Origin: JAVMKJ01 sp031732875 | GTDB lineage: Bacteria > Pseudomonadota > Gammaproteobacteria > Competibacterales > Competibacteraceae | Assembly (NCBI GenBank): GCA_031732875.1 | Contig: JAVMKL010000202.1 | Location: 1-22,090 of the forward strand | Direction: 5' to 3' | DNA length: 22,090 bases | Shown: one piece after another, positions 15,085 to 22,090 of the stretch | How positions within the stretch are numbered: the stretch's first letter is position 1 | Layout: each line of letters begins with the position of its first letter | Translations under genes and position numbers: made by a program | Notes under the pieces: model-generated | What the model was told of the DNA's origin: nothing | What the model saw: the letters and a program-made list of their open reading frames with translations, nothing else | Databases searched by the model: none

Positions 15085-16806
15085 ATGTCCGCATCGATTC
15101 AGAATCCGGCAGAACAGTTGCAGCAGGCGGCTCTGGCGCTGGACGCGGTCCAGAAGGCGCTTGATTACTCGCTGGCGGACTTGAAGGAACGCTCCCAAAA
15201 GGCCGATGGCAGAATCTCCGCCGCCCTGCTCGACCAGCATCAACTGGTGAGCTACGACCTGGCGCTGTCCTGCGCCGAGGTCACCGGCGCCCGTTTCGCC
15301 CTCGACTACGCCAAACGGGCGCGGGCGGCGGGCGGCGGTTCGGCCGGCGAACTGGCTCTGGAGGAACGCTTCGCCCTGCTGTTCATCGCCGAGGCCCTTC
15401 AGGCCGTCCGCAATCGCTTGAGCTCCCGTCCGGCCGATTTCGGGCTGAACGACGACTGGCTGAGCGCCACCGTCGATTATCCGGCGGTGCGGCAATTCTG
15501 TCTGGCGCAGTTGCCGGCGACGCGGGTGGCCGAACTGGGGCAGTTGATGCGCGCCCAAGATGGCGTGACCGGCGCCTATCTGCTGGACGACCATCACGAG
15601 ATGATGCGCGAGCAATTTCGGCGCGTCGCCGAGGAAGTGGTGATGCCGCTGTCTGAGGAAGTCCACCGTCACGACCTCGACATTCCCGACGCCATTCTCG
15701 ATCAGGTCAAGGATATGGGCTGTTTCGGTATTTCCATCCCGGAACGCTTCGGCGGCATCCAGAGCGACGAGCAGGAAGACAACCTGGGCATGATCGTGGT
15801 GACCGAGGAACTGACGCGCGGCTCGCTGGGCGCGGCGGGCAGCCTGATCACCCGACCGGAGATTTTGTCCAAGGCGCTGCTCAAGGGCGGCACCGAGGAA
15901 CAGAAAAACAAATGGTTGCCGCAACTGGCTTCGGGCGATCTGCTGTGCGCGGTGGCGGTGACCGAGCCGAACTACGGCTCCGACGTGGCCAACATGCGGC
16001 TCAAGGCGACCAAGACCGAGGGTGGCTGGCTGCTGAATGGCGCCAAGACCTGGTGTACCTTCGGTGGCAAGGCCGGGGTGTTGCTGATCCTGGCCCGTAC
16101 CAACCCTGATCTGTCGCTGGGTCATCGCGGCCTGTCGATGTTCCTGCTGGAGAAGCCGAGCACGCCCGGCCATACCATCAACTTCGTCCAGGAGGGCGGC
16201 GGCAAGCTGACCGGGAAGGCGATTTCCACCATCGGCTATCGGGGGATGCACTCTTTCGATCTGTTCTTCGACAACGTGTTCGTGCCCGACGAGAACATGC
16301 TGGGCGGACCAAAGGGCGAGGGCAGAGGCTTCTATTTCACCATGGCCGGCTTCGCCGGCGGGCGCATCCAAACCGCCGCGCGTGCGGTGGGTATCATGCA
16401 GGCGGCCTATGAGAAGGCGCTGAGCTATGCCCAGGAGCGCATCGTGTTCGGCTATCCCATCGGCGATTATCAGTTGACTCAGGTCAAGCTGGCGCGGATG
16501 GCGACCTACCTCGCCGTGGGCCGGCAGTTCACCTATTCGGTAGGCCGGCTGATGGATAAAGGTGAAGGCGACATGGAAGCCAGCATGGTCAAGTTTTTCA
16601 CCTGCAAGACCGCCGAATGGGTGACTCGCGAAGCCTTGCAGATTCACGGTGGCATGGGTTACGCCGAGGAAACCCCTGTCAGCCGCTATTTCATCGATGC
16701 CCGGGTGCTGTCGATTTTCGAGGGTGCCGAGGAGACGCTGGCACTGAAAGTGATCGCGCGTTCGCTGGTGGACAATGCCAAGACCAAGGCCGAGGTGGAG
16801 AAATAA
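15085..16806 (+). CDS. mcd: (2S)-methylsuccinyl-CoA dehydrogenase
   Basis: This FAD enzyme oxidises (2S)-methylsuccinyl-CoA to mesaconyl-CoA in the ethylmalonyl-CoA pathway. At 573 residues it is much longer than ordinary acyl-CoA dehydrogenases (about 380). An N-terminal extension of about 165 residues precedes the dehydrogenase fold, as is characteristic of Mcd. The core shows CAVAVTEPNYGSDVANMRLKA (flavin/substrate region), LNGAKTWCTFGG, the QIHGGMGYAEE helix and SIFEGAEE. E546 there aligns with the general-base glutamate of the family's YEG motif. ATG 15085 has GAGG 7 bases upstream. It lies 3 bases before mch, indicating one transcript. A generic acyl-CoA dehydrogenase is the alternative, but length and neighbours argue strongly for Mcd. 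Confidence 0.92.
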   Translation: MSASIQNPAEQLQQAALALDAVQKALDYSLADLKERSQKADGRISAALLDQHQLVSYDLALSCAEVTGARFALDYAKRARAAGGGSAGELALEERFALLFIAEALQAVRNRLSSRPADFGLNDDWLSATVDYPAVRQFCLAQLPATRVAELGQLMRAQDGVTGAYLLDDHHEMMREQFRRVAEEVVMPLSEEVHRHDLDIPDAILDQVKDMGCFGISIPERFGGIQSDEQEDNLGMIVVTEELTRGSLGAAGSLITRPEILSKALLKGGTEEQKNKWLPQLASGDLLCAVAVTEPNYGSDVANMRLKATKTEGGWLLNGAKTWCTFGGKAGVLLILARTNPDLSLGHRGLSMFLLEKPSTPGHTINFVQEGGGKLTGKAISTIGYRGMHSFDLFFDNVFVPDENMLGGPKGEGRGFYFTMAGFAGGRIQTAARAVGIMQAAYEKALSYAQERIVFGYPIGDYQLTQVKLARMATYLAVGRQFTYSVGRLMDKGEGDMEASMVKFFTCKTAEWVTREALQIHGGMGYAEETPVSRYFIDARVLSIFEGAEETLALKVIARSLVDNAKTKAEVEK

Positions 16807-16809
16807 GCC

Positions 16810-17982
16810 ATGAGTTTCTCGATGCGATTGAGCGAGCAGGCCGAAGTCGCCGGCTCGGTGGCGGTGAATCTGGAATGGGCGCGGCAACCGCAGTACGGAC
16901 GCTATCTCGATGAGTTCGTGCCGGGGCAGGTATTCGTCCACCCGCGCGGCTACACCTTCGAACGTGGCCCGATGCTGGACTTCGCCCGGGTGTTCATGCA
17001 GTGCAATCCGCTGTATCTGAACCTGGAATACGCCAAGGCGCACGGCTTTCCGGACTTGCCGGCCAGCCCGCAGATGGTGTTCAACGTGGTGCTATCGCTG
17101 GGCGTGCACAACGATTCCGAGAAAGCGATTGCCAATCTCGGCTATTACAACGTGCAGTTCCTGCGGCCGGTTTATCCGGGCGACACCCTGCGCGGCTATA
17201 CCAAGGTGATGGATCGCAAGGCGCGCGGCGAGGACAAGCCGGGCATCGTGCTGATTCGCACCCTGGGCGTGAACCAGCACAACCAGGTGGTGTTGCAATA
17301 CGAGCGCAAAATCATGGTCGGCTATCGCGGCAACCGCTTGCCGACCACGCCGGCCCCGACCACGCCGGTTGAATTCCCGTGGGTGGAGCATCCGGTGGTG
17401 GATTTACCGATCAACGCGGGCGGTTATCCGAGCCAGTTGACCGGTCCCAACACCTATTTCGAGGATTTCTCGCTCGGCGATCTGATCGTCCACGCCAACG
17501 GCCGCACCATCACCGACGAGCATATGTTCTGGACCTATCTGGTCGGCAACACCCATCCGCTGCACTTCGACCGGGTGTACAGCACCGGGCTGTCGGGCAA
17601 GATGAGCGGCGAGCCCATCGTCTACGGCGGGCTGGTGTTCGCCTGGCTGGAAGGACTGGCCAGCCGCGATGTCAGCGAAAACGCGCTGTGGGAACTGGGC
17701 TTCACCGAGGGTTATCACACCCAGCCGGCGGTGTCCGGCGACACCGTGGCGGCCATGTCGCGGGTGGTGGCGACCGAGTCCCTGCCCAACACCGACGCCG
17801 CTGGCATCGTGACCTTCCAGTTCATCGGCGTGAAGAACATCAGCGCCGCCGATGCGCTGCAAACCTACGGTGCGGATCTGTTTATCAAGGAGAACGACAA
17901 GCAGAAGCTGAGCAAGGAGAAACTCGGCAACAAGATCTTCGAGATCGAACGGCGGTTGCTGATCAAGCGGCGTCCGGCGTGA
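16810..17982 (+). CDS. mch: mesaconyl-CoA hydratase (beta-methylmalyl-CoA dehydratase)
   Basis: This 390-residue double-hotdog (MaoC-like) enzyme hydrates mesaconyl-CoA to erythro-beta-methylmalyl-CoA. The first half contains MLDFARVFMQCNPLYLNLEY. The second carries the more canonical hydratase-like HMFWTYLVGNTHPLHFDRVY and GEPIVYGGLVFAWLEGLA. The duplicated MaoC layout and length agree with Mch proteins. It starts 3 bases after mcd; the GGTGGAG inside the mcd end probably serves as ribosome site. A strong intrinsic terminator follows within 10 bases of the stop, closing the mcd-mch unit. Confidence 0.92.
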   Translation: MSFSMRLSEQAEVAGSVAVNLEWARQPQYGRYLDEFVPGQVFVHPRGYTFERGPMLDFARVFMQCNPLYLNLEYAKAHGFPDLPASPQMVFNVVLSLGVHNDSEKAIANLGYYNVQFLRPVYPGDTLRGYTKVMDRKARGEDKPGIVLIRTLGVNQHNQVVLQYERKIMVGYRGNRLPTTPAPTTPVEFPWVEHPVVDLPINAGGYPSQLTGPNTYFEDFSLGDLIVHANGRTITDEHMFWTYLVGNTHPLHFDRVYSTGLSGKMSGEPIVYGGLVFAWLEGLASRDVSENALWELGFTEGYHTQPAVSGDTVAAMSRVVATESLPNTDAAGIVTFQFIGVKNISAADALQTYGADLFIKENDKQKLSKEKLGNKIFEIERRLLIKRRPA

Positions 17983-17990
17983 GACGGGGA

Positions 17991-18024
17991 AAGGCCCCTC
18001 GCTTTCTAAGCGAAGGGCCTTTTT
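17991..18024 (+). terminator. strong intrinsic terminator after mch
   Basis: AAGGCCC-C-TCGCTT (17991-18004) pairs with AAGCGA-A-GGGCCTT (18008-18021) around a three-base TCT loop, with one C/A mismatch. The run TTTTT is at 18020-18024. It sits just after the mch stop and 12 bases before the next gene's ATG, so that gene needs its own promoter or read-through. Confidence 0.92.
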
Positions 18025-18035
18025 GTAGTGCTACC

Positions 18036-18872
18036 ATGAATCCAAAGCTCGTAGCAAAAATAGAATCAGAAGAGCCAAAGCTTAGGTTAGCGGTACTGAT
18101 TGATGCTGACAATATCTCTGCGGATGTTGTAGAAGGACTTCTAACTGAAATCGCCAGTTTTGGTGAAGCCACGGTAAAACGAATTTATGGAGATTTTACA
18201 ACACAGACTAGTTCAAAATGGAAACAATGTTTAAATAGATACGCAATCAAACCCGTACAGCAGTTTGCTTATACAACTGGGAAAAATGCTACTGATAGTA
18301 CTCTGATTATCGACGCAATGGATCTGCTTTATACAAAGCGATTTGATGGTTTCTGTTTGGTATCAAGCGATAGTGATTTTACCGGGCTTGCGACGCGAAT
18401 ACGTGAAGAAGGTCTTCTGGTTCTTGGTTTTGGTGAAAAGAAAACACCGGAAGCGTTTCGTAATGCTTGTCATAAATTTATTCTTACTGAGATTTTAAAA
18501 GCAGTTGCTTCACAAAATAATATATCGGCCATGTCTCCGGGTAAGGCCGAGGAAGCTAAGACTTCAAAACAAATGGCAGCAATACCCTTAGTTGAAAAAA
18601 GTAATTCTGTTGAGCAAGGTGCTGATAATAAAGAACTACCACTTGGTTTTATCCTCGAAGCGCTTGCAAGATCCTATGATGATACAGGATGGGCTAACTT
18701 GGCAAATTTTGGTAGCTTTTTAACAAAAATAAAGCCTGATTTTGATGCGCGGATTTATGGATTTAAAAAACTGAGTGATTTGGTTAAGCAGAGAAAAGAT
18801 GTATTTGAAATTGAAGAAAGATCGTCAAAAGATTTAAGTACAAAAATTTTATATTTGCGAGAAAAGAAATAA
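18036..18872 (+). CDS. NYN-domain (LabA/DUF88-like) putative RNase with C-terminal OST-HTH/LOTUS domain
   Basis: This 278-residue protein has a PIN-like NYN domain (about 17-150). The expected acidic active-site residues are present: LIDADN (D23, D25), IIDAMD (D93) and SSDSDF (D112, D114). These predict metal-dependent RNA cleavage. A polar linker (about 160-200) leads to an OST-HTH/LOTUS domain (about 203-276, LGFILEALARSYDDTGWANL...), a likely RNA-binding or G-quadruplex-binding module. Codon use is strikingly AT-rich (24 of 60 G+C in one sampled line) in a GC-rich cluster, suggesting horizontal transfer. ATG 18036 has no clear Shine-Dalgarno and lies just after the mch terminator. It has no known role in the ethylmalonyl-CoA pathway. 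Confidence 0.85.
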   Translation: MNPKLVAKIESEEPKLRLAVLIDADNISADVVEGLLTEIASFGEATVKRIYGDFTTQTSSKWKQCLNRYAIKPVQQFAYTTGKNATDSTLIIDAMDLLYTKRFDGFCLVSSDSDFTGLATRIREEGLLVLGFGEKKTPEAFRNACHKFILTEILKAVASQNNISAMSPGKAEEAKTSKQMAAIPLVEKSNSVEQGADNKELPLGFILEALARSYDDTGWANLANFGSFLTKIKPDFDARIYGFKKLSDLVKQRKDVFEIEERSSKDLSTKILYLREKK

Positions 18873-18955
18873 ACAAAAATTTATCCAAAACTCACCGAAC
18901 CACAAGGACGTAAAAAAACTACCCACTGACAACAACTCTCAAAAGAGGCACCGAA
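18873..18955. other. AT-rich spacer upstream of ecm
   Basis: This 83-base spacer retains the AT-rich character of the NYN gene and then returns to normal at the ecm start. GAGG at 18945-18948 is 7 bases before ATG 18956 and is the ecm ribosome site. A promoter for ecm-meaB-ccr could lie here or in the NYN gene's 3' end, but no hexamer pair is convincing. Confidence 0.4.
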
Positions 18956-20956
18956 ATGTCTACCCCCAAGCGCGATAAACCCTGGCTGATGCGGACCTAT
19001 TCCGGCCACTCTTCCGCCAAGGCATCCAACGAGCTGTATCGCACCAATCTGAGCAAGGGCCAAACTGGTCTGTCGGTGGCCTTCGATCTGCCGACCCAGA
19101 CCGGCTACGACGCCGACCATCCGCTGGCGCGCGGCGAGGTCGGCAAGGTCGGCGTGCCGATCTGCAACATCGGTGACATGGAAGCACTGTTCGACCAGAT
19201 CCCACTGGGCCAGATGAACACCTCGATGACCATCAATGCCACCGCCGCCTGGCTGCTGGCGCTGTACGTTGCCACCGCCGAGCGGCAGGGTGCGTCGCCC
19301 GCGCAGTTGCAGGGCACCACCCAAAACGACATCCTCAAGGAATACCTGTCGCGCGGCACCTATATCTTCCCGCCCGCGCCGTCGGTTCGGCTGACCACCG
19401 ACATCATCGCCTACACGGTCAAGAATATCCCCAAGTGGAACCCGACCAACATTTGCAGCTATCACCTGCAAGAAGCCGGCGCGACTCCGACTCAAGAACT
19501 CGCCTACGCCCTGTCCACCGCCATCGCGGTGATGGACGCGGTGCGCGATTCCGGCCAGATCGGCGCGGACGGTTTCGAGCAGGTGGTCGGGCGCATTTCC
19601 TTCTTCGTCAACGCCGGCATCCGCTTCATCGAGGAAACCTGCAAGATGCGGGCGTTCGGCGAGATGTGGGACAAGCTGACCCAGGAACGCTACGGCGCGC
19701 AAAGCGAGGAGATGCGCCGCTTCCGCTACGGGGTGCAGGTCAACTCGCTGGGGCTGACCGAGGCGCAGCCGGAAAACAACGTTCAGCGCATCGTGCTGGA
19801 AATGCTCGGCGTCAGCCTGTCCAAGAAGGCCCGCGCCCGCGCCATCCAGCTCCCGGCCTGGAACGAGGCGCTGGGTCTGCCCCGGCCATGGGATCAGCAA
19901 TGGGCGCTGCGGATGCAGCAGGTGCTGGTTTTCGAAACCGACCTTCTGGAGTACGGCGACATTTTCGACGGCTCACCAGTGATCGCCGCCAAGGTCAAGG
20001 CGCTGGCGGACGGTGCCACGGCGGAAATGGCCCGGGTTCAGGAACAGGGCGGCATGGTACAGGCCATCGAATCCGGCTACGTCAAGCGGCAACTGGTGAC
20101 CAGTCACACCGAACGGATGCGCGCCATCGAGCGCGGCGATCTCAAAATCGTCGGTCTCAACTGCTACAAGGAGACCGAGGAATCGCCCCTCACCGGTGGC
20201 AAGGACAGCGGCATCATGAAAGTCGATCCGCGCGCCGAACGCGAGCAGATCGAGCGGCTCAACGCCTTCCGGGCGAAGCGCAACAGCGCCGAGGTCAAGG
20301 CGGCGCTGGCTAATTTGGCGGAGACGGCGCGCAGCGGAGCGAATATCATGCCGGCGTCGATCCTGTGCGCCCATGCCGGCGTAACGACCGGTGAATGGTC
20401 GCAGACCCTGCGCGACATCTTCGGCGAATACCGCGCCCCAACCGGTATCGACATCCCCGTCAATGACGACAGCCGTGGTGCTCGGGCGGTGGCGATTCGG
20501 ACTCAGGTCACGAAGACCGGCGAGGAATTGGGCCGGCCGCTGCGCCTCCTGATCGGCAAGCCGGGCCTGGACGGTCACAGCAACGGCGCCGAGCAGATCG
20601 CGGTCAAGGGCCGTGACGTCGGCTTCGAGATCGTCTACGAAGGTATCCGCCTGACCCCGGAACAGATCGCCAAGGCGGCGCTGGAGGAGGGCGTGCACTT
20701 GATCGGCTTGTCGGTGCTGTCGGGCAGCCACGTCGAGATGGTCGAGGACGTGTTCAACCAACTGGGCAATGTAGGTTTGAAGGGATTGCCGGTGGTGATC
20801 GGCGGCATCATTCCGGAAAGCGACGCCAATCTGCTGAAGGAGAAGGGTATTGCCGCCGTCTATACGCCCAAGGATATCGACCTCAACGGTATCATGGTGG
20901 ACATTCTTAATCTGATCCGTAAAGCCAATGACCTGAAGCCGGTCGCGGCGGCATGA
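18956..20956 (+). CDS. ecm: ethylmalonyl-CoA mutase, adenosylcobalamin-dependent
   Basis: Also called meaA. It isomerises (2R)-ethylmalonyl-CoA to (2S)-methylsuccinyl-CoA using adenosylcobalamin. The 666-residue single-chain protein has the MeaA-type N terminus (RDKPWLMRTYSGHSSAKASN, then GQTGLSVAFDLPTQTGYD). A mutase TIM-barrel follows to about residue 510, then a C-terminal B12-binding domain. That domain has the DxHxxG motif in GKPGLDGHSNGAEQ (D539, H541), and the downstream segments GLSVLSGSH and VVIGGIIPESD complete the cobalamin fold. The N terminus and the neighbouring Mcd, Mch and Ccr separate it from methylmalonyl-CoA mutase. Its stop overlaps meaB by 4 bases (ATGA), so the mutase and its GTPase chaperone are translationally coupled. 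Confidence 0.95.
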   Translation: MSTPKRDKPWLMRTYSGHSSAKASNELYRTNLSKGQTGLSVAFDLPTQTGYDADHPLARGEVGKVGVPICNIGDMEALFDQIPLGQMNTSMTINATAAWLLALYVATAERQGASPAQLQGTTQNDILKEYLSRGTYIFPPAPSVRLTTDIIAYTVKNIPKWNPTNICSYHLQEAGATPTQELAYALSTAIAVMDAVRDSGQIGADGFEQVVGRISFFVNAGIRFIEETCKMRAFGEMWDKLTQERYGAQSEEMRRFRYGVQVNSLGLTEAQPENNVQRIVLEMLGVSLSKKARARAIQLPAWNEALGLPRPWDQQWALRMQQVLVFETDLLEYGDIFDGSPVIAAKVKALADGATAEMARVQEQGGMVQAIESGYVKRQLVTSHTERMRAIERGDLKIVGLNCYKETEESPLTGGKDSGIMKVDPRAEREQIERLNAFRAKRNSAEVKAALANLAETARSGANIMPASILCAHAGVTTGEWSQTLRDIFGEYRAPTGIDIPVNDDSRGARAVAIRTQVTKTGEELGRPLRLLIGKPGLDGHSNGAEQIAVKGRDVGFEIVYEGIRLTPEQIAKAALEEGVHLIGLSVLSGSHVEMVEDVFNQLGNVGLKGLPVVIGGIIPESDANLLKEKGIAAVYTPKDIDLNGIMVDILNLIRKANDLKPVAAA

Positions 20957-21945
20957 CCCTCGCGCTTCCCGAACCGGCGGCGTTGGCCGCCGCCGTCAGT
21001 GGACGCGACCGACTGGCGCTGGCCCGGGCGCTCAACCTGCTGGATGATCGCCGGCCGGCGGCCCGCCAGTGCGCCGCCGCGTTTCTGGACGCGCTGCCGG
21101 CGGGGAAGCTGGAGACCGACGGTCATCTGATCGGCATCACCGGTCCGCCGGGCGCCGGCAAGTCCTCGCTGACCGCCGCCTTGATCCAGGTCTGGCGGCG
21201 GCGGGGGCTGAAAGTCGCCATTCTGGCGGTGGACCCGTCCAGCCCGATCAGCGGCGGGGCCCTGCTGGGCGACCGACTGCGGATGCACGCCAGCGGCGCC
21301 GACCGCGAAGTGTTTATCCGCTCGCTGGCCTGTCGCGGCGAGTTCGGCGGCCTCAGCGCCGAAGTCTGGCCGATGAGTCTGGCGATGCTGGCGGCCTTCG
21401 ACATCGTGCTGGTGGAGACGGTGGGCGTCGGACAGAAGGAGATCGACGTTTCCAAGATGACCGACACCACCTGCTTCGTCGCTCAGCCGGCCTCCGGCGA
21501 CAGCATCCAGTTTCTCAAGGCCGGCATCATGGAAGTGCCGCACGTCATCGTCGTCAACAAGGAGGATATCGGCATGGCGGCCCGCAAGACCCTGTCCGAA
21601 TTGCGCAACACGCTGCGGCGGCAGATGGACCCCGCAGGCTGGCAGGTACCGGCCCTGTCGGCCAGCGCCGCGCTGGGCAGCGGCATCGAACAGTTGGCCG
21701 ACGCCCTGGACGCGCACCGAAACTGGCTGCTGGAGCGGGGCCAGTTCACCGCCCGTCGCCAGCGCTGTCAAGCCGAATGGCTGGTGAAACACTTGCGGGA
21801 GGAATTCGGCCGCCATGGCATCGGCCTTCTGGGTGGCGAGGATGCGCTATTCGCGACGCTGGCCGAGACGCCGCGCCGCTCGCCCATTGCCGAATACGAA
21901 GCCCTGCGCGCCCGAGTGATGGAAAGGTGGGAGGCTAAGGGTTAA
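20953..21945 (+). CDS. meaB: MeaB-type G3E GTPase, mutase chaperone
   Basis: This 330-residue GTPase protects and reloads the adenosylcobalamin mutase by gating cofactor delivery. It shows G1 GPPGAGKSS (64-72), the family signature VAILAVDPSSPISGGALLGD, LACRGEFGGLSAEVW, the G3-region ETVGVGQKEID and G4 NKED. Length matches MeaB/ArgK proteins. Start ATG 20953 overlaps the ecm stop. Adjacency to ecm makes the ethylmalonyl-CoA mutase its likely client, although it could also serve a methylmalonyl-CoA mutase elsewhere. Confidence 0.95.
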   Translation: MTLALPEPAALAAAVSGRDRLALARALNLLDDRRPAARQCAAAFLDALPAGKLETDGHLIGITGPPGAGKSSLTAALIQVWRRRGLKVAILAVDPSSPISGGALLGDRLRMHASGADREVFIRSLACRGEFGGLSAEVWPMSLAMLAAFDIVLVETVGVGQKEIDVSKMTDTTCFVAQPASGDSIQFLKAGIMEVPHVIVVNKEDIGMAARKTLSELRNTLRRQMDPAGWQVPALSASAALGSGIEQLADALDAHRNWLLERGQFTARRQRCQAEWLVKHLREEFGRHGIGLLGGEDALFATLAETPRRSPIAEYEALRARVMERWEAKG

Positions 21946-21987
21946 CAATCAACATCTCCACCGAAACTCCTTGGCGTCTTTCCGCCG

Positions 21988-22008
21988 AATCACAAATCAC
22001 GAATCACG
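21988..22008. repeat. three tandem heptamers AATCACR before ccr
   Basis: AATCACA, AATCACG, AATCACG run head to tail in the 91-base meaB-ccr spacer, about 28 bases upstream of the ccr start. This could be a regulator-binding array or simply slippage-derived sequence. There is no functional evidence in the window. Confidence 0.6.
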
Positions 22009-22036
22009 AAGACAACCCCGACAAAGAGGAATGAAA

Positions 22037-22090
22037 ATGGCCAAAGAACTCTACGACCTAGGCGAGATGCCCCCGCTGGGCGTAATTCCC
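22037..22090 (+). CDS. ccr: crotonyl-CoA carboxylase/reductase, N-terminal fragment
   Basis: The last 54 bases encode MAKELYDLGEMPPLGVIP and continue past the window. The KxLYxxGEMPPLG block is the conserved N terminus of crotonyl-CoA carboxylase/reductases, which reductively carboxylate crotonyl-CoA to ethylmalonyl-CoA with NADPH and CO2. I chose ATG 22037 over ATG 22031 because GAGG at 22026-22029 is then 7 bases away rather than 1. Position after ecm-meaB supports the call. Only 18 residues are visible. Confidence 0.8.
   Translation, partial: MAKELYDLGEMPPLGVIP

Noticed and set aside
18956..20956. Methylmalonyl-CoA mutase
   Set aside because: The MeaA-specific N terminus and the neighbouring mcd, mch and ccr favour ethylmalonyl-CoA mutase.
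1..22090. CRISPR array, tRNA, rRNA or prophage genes
   Set aside because: I saw no regularly spaced repeats, tRNA-like cloverleaf or rRNA sequence, and no phage structural genes.

Overview
The window is high-GC bacterial chromosome from a proteobacterium. A gammaproteobacterium (for example a Competibacteraceae-like lineage) fits best, because of the DUF3301-type protein, the paired DUF697-type GTPases and the glycine-zipper lipoprotein. That assignment is inferred from gene types alone, and the ethylmalonyl-CoA pathway is better known from alphaproteobacteria and actinomycetes. Most genes are GC-rich. Two islands are clearly richer in AT: the interrupted gene at the left edge, and a NYN/OST-HTH gene inside the ethylmalonyl-CoA cluster.

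Left region (1-2560): this is a mobile-element landing zone. A complete single-gene IS66-family element (895-2366) has perfect 14-bp terminal inverted repeats and a perfect 8-bp target duplication (AAGATATG). It sits near the 5' end of a minus-strand gene of unknown function. Removing the element and one duplication copy restores one open frame of 218 codons with a plausible ribosome binding site. A second, near-identical IS end (42-55) shows that a related element or its remnant abuts the window's left edge.

Middle region (2558-12639): first comes a large minus-strand ATPase/TPR/winged-helix/BTAD regulator. Next is a tightly coupled plus-strand operon of four overlapping genes: a hotdog thioesterase, two different membrane-linked dynamin/Era-like GTPases, and a DUF3301-type small membrane protein. 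Convergent to it is a polytopic membrane protein, divergently transcribed from a glycine-zipper lipoprotein. A minus-strand protein of unknown function follows.

Right region (12845-22090): a secreted subtilisin-like protease carries two recently duplicated C-terminal Cys-containing repeats. After it come the genes of the ethylmalonyl-CoA pathway for acetyl-CoA (C2) assimilation: mcd (methylsuccinyl-CoA dehydrogenase), mch (mesaconyl-CoA hydratase), ecm/meaA (ethylmalonyl-CoA mutase), meaB (mutase-chaperone GTPase) and the first codons of ccr (crotonyl-CoA carboxylase/reductase). A strong intrinsic terminator after mch, followed by an AT-rich NYN/OST-HTH gene, splits the cluster into mcd-mch and ecm-meaB-ccr. 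Together these enzymes convert crotonyl-CoA through ethylmalonyl-, methylsuccinyl- and mesaconyl-CoA to methylmalyl-CoA. The lyase, epimerase and acetoacetyl-CoA-forming steps are not in the window.
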